The position numbers and the translations under genes are program-made. A model generated the notes under the pieces. It was not told the DNA's origin. It did not search any database and worked only from the letters and a program-made list of their open reading frames with translations. Positions 35,911 to 45,700 of a stretch of 64,000 bases of DNA are shown here, piece by piece; position 1 is the first letter of the stretch, and every line of letters begins with the position of its first letter. The stretch comes from Kribbella sandramycini (GTDB taxonomy: Bacteria; Actinomycetota; Actinomycetes; Propionibacteriales; Kribbellaceae), in NCBI RefSeq assembly GCF_013131805.1, contig NZ_JABJRC010000002.1, forward strand, positions 1,116,001 to 1,180,000, read 5' to 3'.

Positions 35911-36852
35911 TCAATTCTGTTGAGGCCAGCACCAGCGCATGCCGACGATGCCGGACGGGACGTCGGTCTCCGCCAGCAGCGCCGAGTCCGCGCCGCCGAT
36001 CCACAGCTCGGCGTGGTTTCCCTCCGGCGCCGCGACCGTCCGCCGGTCGTACCGATGACAGTGCGCCGGTACGACGCCGGCCGCGAAGCGCGTCTGCAGC
36101 ACGTACTCCCGGACCGGTTCGATGAAGCGGTGCTCGTAGTTGACCATCAGCGTCCCGGGCGTGAACCGCCATTCGTACTCCAGGAGCGCCGGCTCGCCGA
36201 CGCCGAGCACGCGGTCCAGAATCAGCTCGGCCGCGACCAGCCCCACTTCGAGGTCGGTCTCGACCTGTCCGATCCGCGCGTTCCGCACGGCGGTCAGCGC
36301 GGGTGGCGCATCCGGCCGCTCTTCGGCGAAATACAGCACCCCGAGTCGCGAGACCCGATCCGTCGCCGCCCGCACCAGCTCCCTGATGCAGATCCGCTCG
36401 ACCATCCGGTCGGCGTCCAACTCGACCAGCACCTGCACACTCACCCGGCGCAACCGCCCCTGATGCGGCACCCCGGCCGTCTGCAGCAGCTCCGTGGGCC
36501 GCGTGTCGGCGAACAACATCGTCGGCGGCACGCTCCCCGGCACATGCCCGATCCAGCGCCCCCGACCCCGCCGTGGGCCGAGCAGCGACAACAACGAGTT
36601 CACCGGCAACTCGAGCAGCTCTTCGAGCAGCCGCACCGCCGCCAGCGACGCCGTCCGCTCCGGCCGGCTCCGCCCCCGCCGCCAATAACTCAGCGTCGCA
36701 ATACTCAGGTGCGCGCCGCGCTCCCCGAGCCAGTCCCGAATCTCCTCCAGCGTCAGCCCGCTCGCCTCGATCGCCAGATGCAGCGCCGCCGGGAACGGCC
36801 CACCCCGCAACGCCTGCCCCAACTCCCGGCGGACTCGCGCCTCAGTCTCCAT
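35911..36852 (-). CDS. XRE-like helix-turn-helix regulator with large sensor domain
   Basis: The 313-residue product starts at ATG 36852, with AGGAAGG eight bases upstream; the GTG at 36870 lies within the palindrome region. The N-terminus has a helix-turn-helix of XRE type (LTLEEIRDWLGERGAHLSIA, TLSYWRRGRSRPER). The remaining ~230 residues form an unnamed domain with no motif I recognise. It faces a secreted peptide gene across three palindromes and may regulate both itself and that gene. Confidence 0.8.
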   Translation of the reverse strand: METEARVRRELGQALRGGPFPAALHLAIEASGLTLEEIRDWLGERGAHLSIATLSYWRRGRSRPERTASLAAVRLLEELLELPVNSLLSLLGPRRGRGRWIGHVPGSVPPTMLFADTRPTELLQTAGVPHQGRLRRVSVQVLVELDADRMVERICIRELVRAATDRVSRLGVLYFAEERPDAPPALTAVRNARIGQVETDLEVGLVAAELILDRVLGVGEPALLEYEWRFTPGTLMVNYEHRFIEPVREYVLQTRFAAGVVPAHCHRYDRRTVAAPEGNHAELWIGGADSALLAETDVPSGIVGMRWCWPQQN

Positions 36853-36869
36853 CGCGCCCACCTTCCTCA

Positions 36870-36897
36870 CGAAGTGTGTTCACCTTCTAACACTTCG
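36870..36897. promoter_or_regulatory. Inverted repeat upstream of XRE-like gene
   Basis: CGAAGTGT (36870-36877) and ACACTTCG (36890-36897) form a perfect 8-bp inverted repeat with 12-bp spacer, directly upstream of the regulator start. It is a likely autoregulatory operator. Confidence 0.55.
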
Positions 36898-36920
36898 CAA
36901 CCACTTTGGCGAGACCTCAC

Positions 36921-36938
36921 GTGTCCGGATCCGGACAC
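36921..36938. promoter_or_regulatory. Perfect 18-bp palindrome
   Basis: GTGTCCGGATCCGGACAC lies between the regulator and the secreted peptide gene. It could be a second operator or a short hairpin. Confidence 0.45.
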
Positions 36939-36994
36939 CTGTTCGACGCTCGCCGAATACCTTCAGGCAATCGACGCCGGGACCCGAAACAGGC

Positions 36995-37010
36995 TTCGGT
37001 CTAGACCGAA
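36995..37010. promoter_or_regulatory. Perfect 16-bp palindrome
   Basis: TTCGGTCTAGACCGAA lies immediately upstream of a TTGACC -35-like sequence (37017-37022) that points to the peptide gene, so a protein bound here could control it. Confidence 0.45.
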
Positions 37011-37098
37011 TAGCAATTGACCGCCCCGAACCCCGGCGACACCATGCGCCAAGGACCCCGTTCCGGAGTCCGCACCATCTAGCCAATGGAGGCTCGCG

Positions 37099-37347
37099 GT
37101 GAACACATCCCCTGACAAACTCATCCGCGTCGCAACACGCTCGGCCCTCGCGGCCGCCGCCGGCATCGGCCTCGCCGCCGCTGCCGCGCTCCCCGCTCAG
37201 GCCCACACCAGTCAGGTCGTCTGGGACGCCCCGACCCAGGACGACTGCTACCGCCTGATGAGCAAGATCGTTGCCGACGACAAGTACTGCACGCCGCCGG
37301 ACGGCAGCTGGGGCGACAAGTGGGACGGTTACGCCACCTGGCGCTGA
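37099..37347 (+). CDS. Small secreted peptide of unknown function
   Basis: The 82-residue product starts at GTG 37099, with GGAGG six bases upstream. A signal peptide covers about residues 1-35 (ending ALPAQAH). The mature ~47 residues are hydrophilic and Asp/Trp-rich, with two cysteines (DDCYRLM and KYCTPPDG) that could form one disulfide. No family is recognised. It is monocistronic, followed by a hairpin, and faces the XRE-like regulator. Confidence 0.75.
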   Translation: MNTSPDKLIRVATRSALAAAAGIGLAAAAALPAQAHTSQVVWDAPTQDDCYRLMSKIVADDKYCTPPDGSWGDKWDGYATWR

Positions 37348-37372
37348 CCTCAATCCCATCTGACGACCACAG

Positions 37373-37405
37373 CCCGGGGCGCCGCCATCAGCTCGGCGCC
37401 CCGGG
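37373..37405 (+). terminator. Hairpin after secreted peptide gene
   Basis: A perfect 12-bp GC stem (37373-37384 with 37394-37405) with 9-nt loop lies 25 bp past the stop. There is no T-run, so termination strength is uncertain. Confidence 0.55.
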
Positions 37406-37543
37406 CGCGCGAGAACGAACAGGAGCACGGTTCAGGGCAGGCGCCGTCCACCAGGCGGCGTCTACCCGCTGAACGGCGAGCTGCCCTCAAGCACCGGCCG
37501 GTGACGCCCCGGCCGTCACGACCAGTTGACCCCGGCGGCGACA

Positions 37544-37549
37544 GATAGT
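37544..37549 (+). promoter_or_regulatory. Candidate -10 box (GATAGT), leaderless membrane gene
   Basis: GATAGT ends six bases before ATG 37556. A TTGACC at 37526-37531 is too close (12 bp) to be its usual -35. Confidence 0.4.
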
Positions 37550-37555
37550 TGCCTG

Positions 37556-39796
37556 ATGATCGTCAGCCGCATGCTCGCTGCCGCCGGAACTGTTGCGGCG
37601 CTCTGCGCACCGGGAGCTGCGGCGGCCGCGACGTGGGCGCCGAGCGCGGACGGGCAGGCACCGCCCGTAGAGACACCGGTCGTGGCAGCGCCAGCCGTAA
37701 AGGCGCCCGTCGCGGGGGCGGACGCGGCGGAGCCCGTCGCGGAGACGCAGGTCGCGGGAGTGGTCGCGGCGACGCCGGACGCGAGGACCGGCGCGGCGAC
37801 GCCGGTCGCGGGGGCGGTTGTCCGGGCGCCGGTTGTGGTGGTGGGGGTTGCGGGGTTGACGTGGGACAACCTGAGGGCGGAGAACGCGCCGACGCTGTGG
37901 GGGTTGCTCGAGGAGGGGGCGGGGGCGGCGGCGGTGACGGTGCGGGCGGTGCATTCGCCGCCTTGTCCGTTGGATGGGTGGTTGTCGGTTTCGGCGGGGC
38001 GGGCGGCTACTGATCCGCAGTCGGATCGCGGGCAGGGGTGTACAGCGGTGCCTGGGGTGGCTGGTGGGGTGGTTGCGGGGTGGGGGGAGCTAGTGGCGGC
38101 GCAGGAGGCGTCGGTGTACGACCCGGATCTTGGGTTGCTCGGGGAGACGTTTGCGGAGGGCAAGGTTTGTGCTAGCGCGGTGGGGCCTGGGGCCGCGGTA
38201 GCGCTGGCTGATCGGCAGGGGCGGGTGGCGCAGTACGCCGCGGATCTGGCGGGTGCGCGCTGGGACTGTCCGGTGACGGTTGTCGATGCGGGGGTGGTGG
38301 ATCGGCGAAATGATCCCGGTACGGCGTTGCGGCGCGCCGATGGGGTGGTGCGGGAGGTTCTGGAACGGGTTCCGCCGAATGCGACCGTCGTCGTGCTCGG
38401 TGTCTCGCAGCCGGTGCATTCCACGGTGGCGATGGGGGCGGTGTTGGTGACCGGGCCTCAGGCCGAGCAGCGCTATCTGACCGCGCAGTCGACGCGCTGG
38501 CCGGGCATCGTGCGACTGCTGGACATTCCGTCGACGCTGGTGGCGGCTGCTGGTCTGGCGGAGCCGAATCAGTTCACCGGCGCGCCGCTGGTTGCCGCGG
38601 ATGAAAGGCCGTCCGCACCTGCTACGGCCGAGAAGCTGGCCGACATCACCCATCGCGATCGCGACTTACGCCGTAGCTCTGGGCTGTTCATCAACGGCTT
38701 GGCCGCAGCGGCAGTGCTGGCGGCCGGCGTACTGGCGCTGCGGACGCGGGCCGGTCGCAGCACGCGCGGAATCGAGTTCGGGCTGCTCGTCCTGGCCGCG
38801 CTGCCGCTGTGTTCGTATCTGGTCCGGCTGATCCAGTGGTGGCGTTGGCCCGTGCCGCTGGCCGCGCTGTGGCTCGGGATGATCATCAGCGCGTTAGCTG
38901 TGGCGATAGCACTGCGAAGGGTGCCGGCCTGGGCCACGGTCACCGTCCTGTCCGGAGTCACGACCGCCGTCCTCGCGATCGACGCGATGACCGGCACAGT
39001 GCTGCACCATGGCAGTCCGCTCGGCCCGTCGCCGCTGTCGGGTGGCCGGTACTACGGGTTCGGCAACACCACCTTCGTGGTGTTCTCCGTCCATGCGGTG
39101 CTCTTCGCGGGCGGCCTCGCCACCTGGCTCCAGGGACGACGCGGCCCACGGACGGCGGCCGCTGCCGTCGCGGCGGTCGGACTGCTCGCCGTCCTCGTCG
39201 ATGCCTGGCCGACGTGGGGCGCGGATGTCGGCGGCGGCCTGGCGATCGTCCCGGCGTTCGTGCTGCTCGGGCTCGACGTCCTCGGCCGGCGGCTCGGCAT
39301 CACGCGCCTACTGCTGACCGGTGCAGCGGCGATCGCGGCAGTGGCGCTGATCAGCTTCCTCGACTGGCTCCGGCCCGCCGCCTCCCGGTCACATGCCGGG
39401 AGGTTCGTCGAGGACGTCGTCCACGGCGACGGCGCGGCCGTCATCACCCGGAAGGCCGACTACGCGATCGGCTCACTGGCGGCCGGCCCGCACATGTGGC
39501 TGACCGGCGCGCTCCTGCTCTATCTGGTTGCCGTCGTGGTCGCTCGCCGACAGCTGGCCCCGGCGTGGTTCGAGCGCGCCGTCGCTCGCCGACCGGCGGT
39601 GTGGGGCTGCTTCGCGGCGATCGTGGCTCTGGCCGCGATCGGCTCGCTCAGCAACGACTACGGCCTGCGCGTCGCGCTCCTCACCGTCGCGATCGCCGGG
39701 CCACCGCTGGCCCTGTCGATCGCCTGGCCGCCCGGGCCGAGCCAGAGCGACGTCAGTGCTGGTACACCACGCCATGGGTCGGCGCGATCGCGTTGA
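37556..39796 (+). CDS. Phosphatase-like multipass membrane protein
   Basis: The 746-residue product begins with a signal-like helix (MLAAAGTVAALCAPGAAAAA) and an Ala/Pro/Val low-complexity segment to about residue 85. Residues about 90-350 resemble the alkaline-phosphatase superfamily fold (VVVVGVAGLTWDNL, APTLWGLLEEGA, ATVVVLGVSQP), but clear metal-binding motifs are not obvious. The C-terminal half has about ten transmembrane helices. An extracytoplasmic sensor, transferase or degenerate phosphatase fused to a membrane domain is plausible. The 3' end overlaps the convergent secreted-protein gene by 44 bp. Confidence 0.8.
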   Translation: MIVSRMLAAAGTVAALCAPGAAAAATWAPSADGQAPPVETPVVAAPAVKAPVAGADAAEPVAETQVAGVVAATPDARTGAATPVAGAVVRAPVVVVGVAGLTWDNLRAENAPTLWGLLEEGAGAAAVTVRAVHSPPCPLDGWLSVSAGRAATDPQSDRGQGCTAVPGVAGGVVAGWGELVAAQEASVYDPDLGLLGETFAEGKVCASAVGPGAAVALADRQGRVAQYAADLAGARWDCPVTVVDAGVVDRRNDPGTALRRADGVVREVLERVPPNATVVVLGVSQPVHSTVAMGAVLVTGPQAEQRYLTAQSTRWPGIVRLLDIPSTLVAAAGLAEPNQFTGAPLVAADERPSAPATAEKLADITHRDRDLRRSSGLFINGLAAAAVLAAGVLALRTRAGRSTRGIEFGLLVLAALPLCSYLVRLIQWWRWPVPLAALWLGMIISALAVAIALRRVPAWATVTVLSGVTTAVLAIDAMTGTVLHHGSPLGPSPLSGGRYYGFGNTTFVVFSVHAVLFAGGLATWLQGRRGPRTAAAAVAAVGLLAVLVDAWPTWGADVGGGLAIVPAFVLLGLDVLGRRLGITRLLLTGAAAIAAVALISFLDWLRPAASRSHAGRFVEDVVHGDGAAVITRKADYAIGSLAAGPHMWLTGALLLYLVAVVVARRQLAPAWFERAVARRPAVWGCFAAIVALAAIGSLSNDYGLRVALLTVAIAGPPLALSIAWPPGPSQSDVSAGTPRHGSARSR

Positions 39797-40769
39797 CCCA
39801 GTTCGAGTGCAGGATCGTCGGCGCGCCGCCGACGTGCCGGACCTGCACCGACAGCCGCACCTGCGGGCAGCCGCCGAACAGTGACTTCGCCGGCACCCAG
39901 GTGTTGGTGACCGTCTTGTGATGGCGAGCAACCGAGATAAACGTCGACGTGACCGGCCCCTTCCGCAGCGTCCCGCACGAACTGCCGTCGCGGTGCTGCG
40001 GCTGGGCCTCGATCCACGTCTCGACCGTGCTCCCGTTGTACGCCGGCGCCTCGTCGCACCCGGGGAACTTGGGAATGTCGGCCCGATGACAGGTGGTCAG
40101 GTTCACGTCCTGGACGACAGTCACCCAGGTACCCGCGGTGGACAGGACGTGGGTGTAGCCCCCGGTGCGGTGGGTGCCGCCGCGCAGGATCGTCTGCTCG
40201 GCGACCGGCTTACTCGGCAACGCCCAGCGGGCCGCCGTGATCACCGTGCCCTCGCCGACCGGTGAGCTGATCAACTCGGCGCCGGGCAGGATCCGCCACT
40301 GCAAGGTCCCGAATCGGTCGATGACGTCGTTCCGCACGTAGCTCGACACCTGCAGCTCGCACGTGAACGTCCCGTCGGCCGGTGCGATGAACAGCCAGCG
40401 CACCAGCCCGGAAGTCCGGGTCTCCCCCGGCGTCGCCATGTTCTCGGCCCAGTAGACGCCGCGTTGCCGGCCATCGGTCATGTTCGGCCCCGCGCAGTGC
40501 ACGATGAACGTCGTCCCCGGAGCGTCGTTCGCACCCGGCCCGGACGTCAGCAGCTCAGCCGTCAGAGCCCGGCTGGAGAAGTACCGCTTCTGCCCGGTCG
40601 CCGCCGTGAAGGTCACCTGCGTCCCCGGAATCGACCGAATCACCCGGCTCCCGTTGTAACCGACCTCGTACCGGAACTCAGGTGCGGGCCCGGCCTGCGC
40701 CGGACCCGCCGTACCCAGCAACACGCCGGAGACCAGAGCAACCGCCAACCCCACCGCACGACCTCGCAT
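39753..40769 (-). CDS. Secreted protein of unknown function
   Basis: The product is 338 residues from ATG 40769, which has GGAGG six bases upstream. A signal peptide ends near AGPAQAG. The mature protein is beta-rich with several cysteines (FIVHCAGPN, FTCELQV, LTTCHRAD, FPGCDE, SSCGTL, GGCPQ), suggesting a disulfide-bonded extracellular fold. No family is recognised. The gene end overlaps the upstream convergent gene by 44 bp. Confidence 0.8.
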   Translation of the reverse strand: MRGRAVGLAVALVSGVLLGTAGPAQAGPAPEFRYEVGYNGSRVIRSIPGTQVTFTAATGQKRYFSSRALTAELLTSGPGANDAPGTTFIVHCAGPNMTDGRQRGVYWAENMATPGETRTSGLVRWLFIAPADGTFTCELQVSSYVRNDVIDRFGTLQWRILPGAELISSPVGEGTVITAARWALPSKPVAEQTILRGGTHRTGGYTHVLSTAGTWVTVVQDVNLTTCHRADIPKFPGCDEAPAYNGSTVETWIEAQPQHRDGSSCGTLRKGPVTSTFISVARHHKTVTNTWVPAKSLFGGCPQVRLSVQVRHVGGAPTILHSNWVNAIAPTHGVVYQH

Positions 40770-40809
40770 CGCCGACCTCCACTGGACGAAACTCACCGGA
40801 GGCCAACGG

Positions 40810-41259
40810 TCACACCCCGGTCTGTTCCCGCCCTGCCGTCACGCTGTCCGCGACGAACTGCCCGGCGTACGCCGCCGACGGCTCGATCTCGGTGATCACG
40901 TCGATGAGGACGCCGTTCGGGTCGGCGATGATGAAGTGCCGCTGCCCGAACTCCTCGCTGCGGATGGCGAGCTCGGGCGCGAATCCGCCCTGGGTCACCA
41001 GCCGGTCCCACTCCGCGTCGACGTCGTCCACCTCGAAGTTCAGCAACAGGCCCCGCACCGGCTGCCGGTACTTCGCCGGCACGGTGGGATGGGTGTAATC
41101 GACCAGCGCCAGCTCGTACGGCCGCGGCCCGGCGAGCCGCAGACTGAGGTACCAGTCGGCCTCGAAGGTGATCTCGAACCCGAACTGCCGCGTGTAGAAA
41201 TCGCGCGACTCGATGATCCGGTCCGTGCAGATGACCGGATAGAAGCTGCTGACAACCAT
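40810..41259 (-). CDS. VOC (glyoxalase/dioxygenase superfamily) protein
   Basis: The 149-residue protein has the vicinal-oxygen-chelate fold: an N-terminal [20 protein letters not shown], a central [17 protein letters not shown], and a C-terminal [20 protein letters not shown]. Members include glyoxalases, bleomycin-binding proteins and ring-cleavage enzymes; the exact role is unknown. AAAGGAAAG precedes the ATG. Confidence 0.9.
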   Translation of the reverse strand: MVVSSFYPVICTDRIIESRDFYTRQFGFEITFEADWYLSLRLAGPRPYELALVDYTHPTVPAKYRQPVRGLLLNFEVDDVDAEWDRLVTQGGFAPELAIRSEEFGQRHFIIADPNGVLIDVITEIEPSAAYAGQFVADSVTAGREQTGV

Positions 41260-41451
41260 CAGAACTTTCCTTTCGGTAGTGCGTTGCTGGGCAACAGCCT
41301 CGCCGCTCGGCTGCGCCCGTGCCAGCCACCACGAGTGGTAGGCATCGCGCTGACAGCTCGCACAGAGGCTGGTTGCGACGGTGAAAACCCAACACCCTGG
41401 AGAACACGACGGCGCCCGGTCAGGTCGCCGGAAACTCCCAGGAGAACACCC

Positions 41452-41856
41452 ATGACCACTTCCGTTGCGGTACGCAACAATCCGCTCGAGAGCCGGACGC
41501 TCGGACTCGTCCTGCGGCTCGACGCCGTGGCCTCCGGCGCGCTCGGCGTCCTGCTGGCAGGCATCGGCTCGGCCCTGGAAGGCCCGCTGGGCCTGCCCCG
41601 CGAGCTCAGCCTGGCCGCCGGCGCCTTCCTGATCGTCTGGGCCCTGGCCCTGCTGGCGATCGGGCGCCGCACCGCGATCAACCGGACGGCCGTCCTGGTC
41701 GTCGTCGCGGTCAACGCGGCTTGGGTGATCGCGAGTGTGGCGCTGCTGCTCGGAGCCTTCGAGTTCACCGGGCTGGGGATCGCCTTCGTGCTCGCGCAGG
41801 CCGTTGCGGTCGCCGCATTCGCCGGTCTGCAGGCGAAGTCACTCACGAGCGTCTGA
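41452..41856 (+). CDS. Small four-helix membrane protein
   Basis: The 134-residue product starts at ATG 41452 with CAGGAG eight bases upstream. Four hydrophobic helices are visible ([77 protein letters not shown]). It resembles small unnamed actinobacterial integral membrane proteins. It lies 66 bp upstream of an MmyB-type regulator on the same strand and may share its regulation. Confidence 0.8.
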   Translation: MTTSVAVRNNPLESRTLGLVLRLDAVASGALGVLLAGIGSALEGPLGLPRELSLAAGAFLIVWALALLAIGRRTAINRTAVLVVVAVNAAWVIASVALLLGAFEFTGLGIAFVLAQAVAVAAFAGLQAKSLTSV

Positions 41857-41910
41857 CGACTACACAAGGTGCGAAGCCTGGAAAGTACTTGTCTTGGCGC
41901 TTTCGGCTGC

Positions 41911-41916
41911 GATACT
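41911..41916 (+). promoter_or_regulatory. Candidate -10 box (GATACT), leaderless regulator
   Basis: GATACT ends six bases before ATG 41923; no Shine-Dalgarno is present. Confidence 0.45.
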
Positions 41917-41922
41917 CCTGCC

Positions 41923-42789
41923 ATGGGCGGGGACGAACTCGGCGAGTTTCTGCGCAGCCGCCGGGCCGCGCTGCTCCCCGCCGATGTCGGTCTCCCGAGC
42001 GCCGACCGGCGGCGGGTCCGCGGCCTGCGCCGCGAGGAGGTTGCCGCGCTGGCGGGCGTGAGTTCCTCTTACTACACAAGGATCGAGCAGGGTAACGCCG
42101 GCCAGGTCTCGCCCGCAGTGCTGCGCTCAGTCGCTGCGGTGCTCCGGCTGTCCGATGCCGACAGCGCCTACTTGCTCCGCTTGGCAGACCCCACACTTCC
42201 CACCACCACCTGGACGCCGGCCGTTCGGCCGTCCGTCCGGCAGCTCGTGCACCGGCTCGACATTCCGGCGGCGATCCTCGGCCGGCACATCGACGTCCTC
42301 GCGTGGAACCGGGCGGCTCATCTCGTCTTCGCGCCGGACGTCGCCTTCGACGCGCCGGACAGCGCCGCCCGGCCGAACTGGGCCCGCCTGCTGTTCCTGG
42401 AGCCGAGCAGCCGGTCCCTGTTCGCCGATTGGCCGGGAACCGCCCGGGACATCGCCGGCCGGCTGCGGATCTCGGCGACCCGGCACCCGCAGGACGCGGA
42501 GCTCCAGGCACTGATCATGGAGCTCCGCGCCGCCAGCGCGGATTTCGAGGCCTTGTGGTCGTCACACCCCGTCCAGGTCGGCAACCGCGGTCTGGTGCAG
42601 ATCCAGCACCCGCTCGTCGGCGAGCTCGTCTTTCACGACGAGTTGCTGCACCTCGCCGACGATCCGGACTGTCTCGTCGTCACCATGACAGTCGAGCCGG
42701 GCTCCAGCACGGAGTCCGCCCTGCGCCGCCTGGTCACGGCTGATCCAGGAGATAGCGCTGGCAGTGGCCGTTCCAGTACCGCCAGGTGA
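41923..42789 (+). CDS. XRE-family regulator with MmyB-like ligand domain (paralogue)
   Basis: The product is 288 residues from ATG 41923. The N-terminus has LGEFLRSRRAALLPADVG, RGLRREEVAALAGVS and YYTRIEQGNAG, then the MmyB-like domain (ILGRHIDVLAWNRAAHLVF, LLFLEPSSRSLFADWPG). It is clearly paralogous to the regulator at 31763. Targets are unknown; the preceding membrane-protein gene is the nearest candidate. Its 3' end overlaps the convergent lectin gene by 56 bp. Confidence 0.92.
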   Translation: MGGDELGEFLRSRRAALLPADVGLPSADRRRVRGLRREEVAALAGVSSSYYTRIEQGNAGQVSPAVLRSVAAVLRLSDADSAYLLRLADPTLPTTTWTPAVRPSVRQLVHRLDIPAAILGRHIDVLAWNRAAHLVFAPDVAFDAPDSAARPNWARLLFLEPSSRSLFADWPGTARDIAGRLRISATRHPQDAELQALIMELRAASADFEALWSSHPVQVGNRGLVQIQHPLVGELVFHDELLHLADDPDCLVVTMTVEPGSSTESALRRLVTADPGDSAGSGRSSTAR

Positions 42790-45700
42790 CGAGCCTGGCG
42801 TTCACGTTCGGGCTGCAGCCCGCGACGTCGAGGGCATAGCCGCTGGTCTCCTGGGTGATGCTCCGGCTACCGCTGTACGCCGGTTCGACTCGCCAGCGCT
42901 GGCAGGGACTGTCGGACTGCGGCATGGTCGCGACGCGCTGATTGAGCGAATCACTGCAGCCGACCACGTCGAGGGCCTGCCCGGTGCTGGGCTCGATGAT
43001 CTTGTAGACGTCGTCGCCCAGCGGCACGAACTGCCAGCGCTGACAAGGGCTGCCCGCATTCCAGTACCACATGCGGACGTCCGCGTCCGGCAGACAATCG
43101 ACGACGTCCAGCGCTCGCTCGCCGTGGACCGCGCGGACCCGGTACTTGCCGTTGGGCTGACTGGCGTTGAAGCCTGCCCGCAGGATCCATTGCTGACTCG
43201 CCTCCGCCGTACAGGTGCGCTGGACGACGGTCGCGTCGGCGGCCGTGCTGCCCTGCGAAGGCGTCGCACACTTCGCACTGTGCGCGAAGCGGATCCGAAC
43301 GACCGTGTCGTAGCTGCTGCCTTCGAGGTACTCGATCCGCACTTGCTGGTTCGCAGCGCCGGTGCACGGCCGTTGGACGGCTCGGACCTCGTCTCCGTGC
43401 AGCAGGCCGTCGACACCTAGGCAGCGCGGCCGGCCGTCGTCCGGGTTGCCGCGGAAATGCGCCGTGTGGATCTCGTACTGGTCGGTGCCGGCGACCCGCA
43501 CGATCCGCACCCGCTGATCGAGCCCACTGTTGCAGGGGTTCTGGACGAAGCGCTCGCCGTCGGTCTGGCTGGCACCCCAGACGTCCAGGCATTGACCGCT
43601 GTGCCGGGCGACCAGTTCGTAGGTCCGATGCTCGATGTCGAAGCTCGGTCCGGTGCTGGCGCCGACCAGCGGCTCGCGCCAGCCGCTCGTGGCTGGGCCG
43701 AACGACATCCCGGTCGAGGTGAGCGTGAAGACTTCCCGACCGCCGCCGTCAAGCGAGTACACCAGCGCCGCATCCTCCTTCCCGTCGCCGGAGAGGTCGC
43801 CGACCGACAACGCCGTCCGCGCGGGGTCGAACGTCGCGGGGTCGCGCCACCAGTCCGAGAGCGCGTAGGCGGTGCCGGTGGAGCGGAAGACCTTGAGGGC
43901 GGCGTCCGTGCTGCTGTGTTCGTAGAGCGCGACGATGTCGTCCTTACCGTCGCCGTCGACGTCCGCCACTTGCGGCTTGCTGCGCTCCCAGCAGTAGGCG
44001 CCCGCGCCGGAGTCGTGCAGGACGACGGGGGTGGTCTCGAACGCGGTGCCGGTCGATCTGAAGTACCTGGTGATCGTGCGGCAGCCGCCGGCGTTCTGCA
44101 TGTCCACGAGGTCGGCCATCCGGTCGCCGTCCACATCCGCCAGGAGCGGAGCGCTGGCCGACCATGCGCCGGCCGTCTGCGACCATTCGACGGGCGTGCT
44201 GAGGCTGGGGCCGAGGAAGGTGAGCGTCCGCCAACTGGAGCCGGCCACGTTGAGTTGGACGACGATGTCGGAACGACCGTCGCCGTTCACATCGCCGGAG
44301 ACGATCCGGGCTGAGCTGAGCGCCCAGCCGCTCGCGCCGCTGTGCCAGACGGGTGCGGACGCGAAGTCGTAGCGTTCGCTGTCCGACGCGCCCCGGTACA
44401 TGGCGATTCGGCGTCCAGCCTCTTCGCGGATGAGTACGGCGTCAGTGCGGCCGTCGCCGTCGAAGTCGCCGCGGACCGGACGGGTTCGATACATGGCGAA
44501 CCCGCCGGCGGCTCCGCTGTCCCAGGCCAGCTGGCCGGTGTGCAGACCGCCGTCCGGCTTGGAGACCACGTTCCAGATCGCGGTTCGGCCATCACCTTGG
44601 TCCAGGACGACGGATACGTCGGCCCGGCCGTCGCCGTTCACGTCACCGCGCCGGTTCGGGGGTAGCTCCGGGAGTCTGTTCGCGCTGAGCTGCCAGACGG
44701 CGACGTCGTCGCTGACGTTGTTCGCGCCGTCGACCGCCCGTACGTACAGCATCCGGGCCGGCAGGCTGCCGCTCGCCGTCTGCCAGACGGTCAGTGGAAT
44801 CTCGGCCGTTCCGTCCGGTCCGGCTTTGATCCGGCTCTGGATGCGCTCCGGCCGGAAGCCGTAGAGGTACTCGGCGACGTCGGTGTCGCCCGGCGCGGGG
44901 CGCAGGGTGACGGTGCCGACGGTCCGGGCCGGGATCAGCGCCTCGCCGTCCGGGAACTGGACCGACTCCAGCACCGGGACCTGCGGTTTGGCGGCGTCGA
45001 CCCGGAAGTAGCACCGCGGCGACGCCGGACCGAACTCGACACCGTCGCCGGCCACCTGATCATTGCTTCGGGCAACGTAATAGTAGGTCTGCCCGTCCAC
45101 GAGCCGGGACCGGTCGATCGCCGGCCAGGCGAACGCCGAGCCGGACGTCGTGGTCGCCGAGTCGAGCTCCAGCGCGACGGTCTGGTCGGACGCGCGATGG
45201 ATGGAGAGCCGGGTGGTCAGGTTGTCGCCGTCCTTGTCCGAGGCGACCGCGGCGAACGAGAAGCCGGACAAGGGCGAGCCGACGACGGTCGGGGCCGCCG
45301 CCGTGCCGCAGGGCCGGGACCGGGCGAAGTTCACCCGTTGCGGCGCGTACGGCACGTTGTTGTAGGTGACGACGAGCTTCGCGCTGTTGCCGTGGAACTT
45401 CTTCCACTGCTTGGTGTCGGTCTCACTCGCGGCGCGCAGCCCGAACGTCATCGTCGCGCCGCGGCTGTCGGCCACCGACTGCACGGCCGCGGTCAGGTTC
45501 GCCCCGGCCCAGCCCATCAACATGTCCGGCTGACCGCCGCCGCTCCACGCGTTGCCGCTCGCCGTCGCGACCTGCTGCCGCCAGTGCCCGGCCGTGTTGT
45601 TCCACGTCACCGGCTGACTGCGGTTGACGGCGTTCGTCCACCACAAGTTCGTCGGCGTCGGCGACCCCGTCGGGCTGTAGTCGAGCATCGCGTCGAACCG

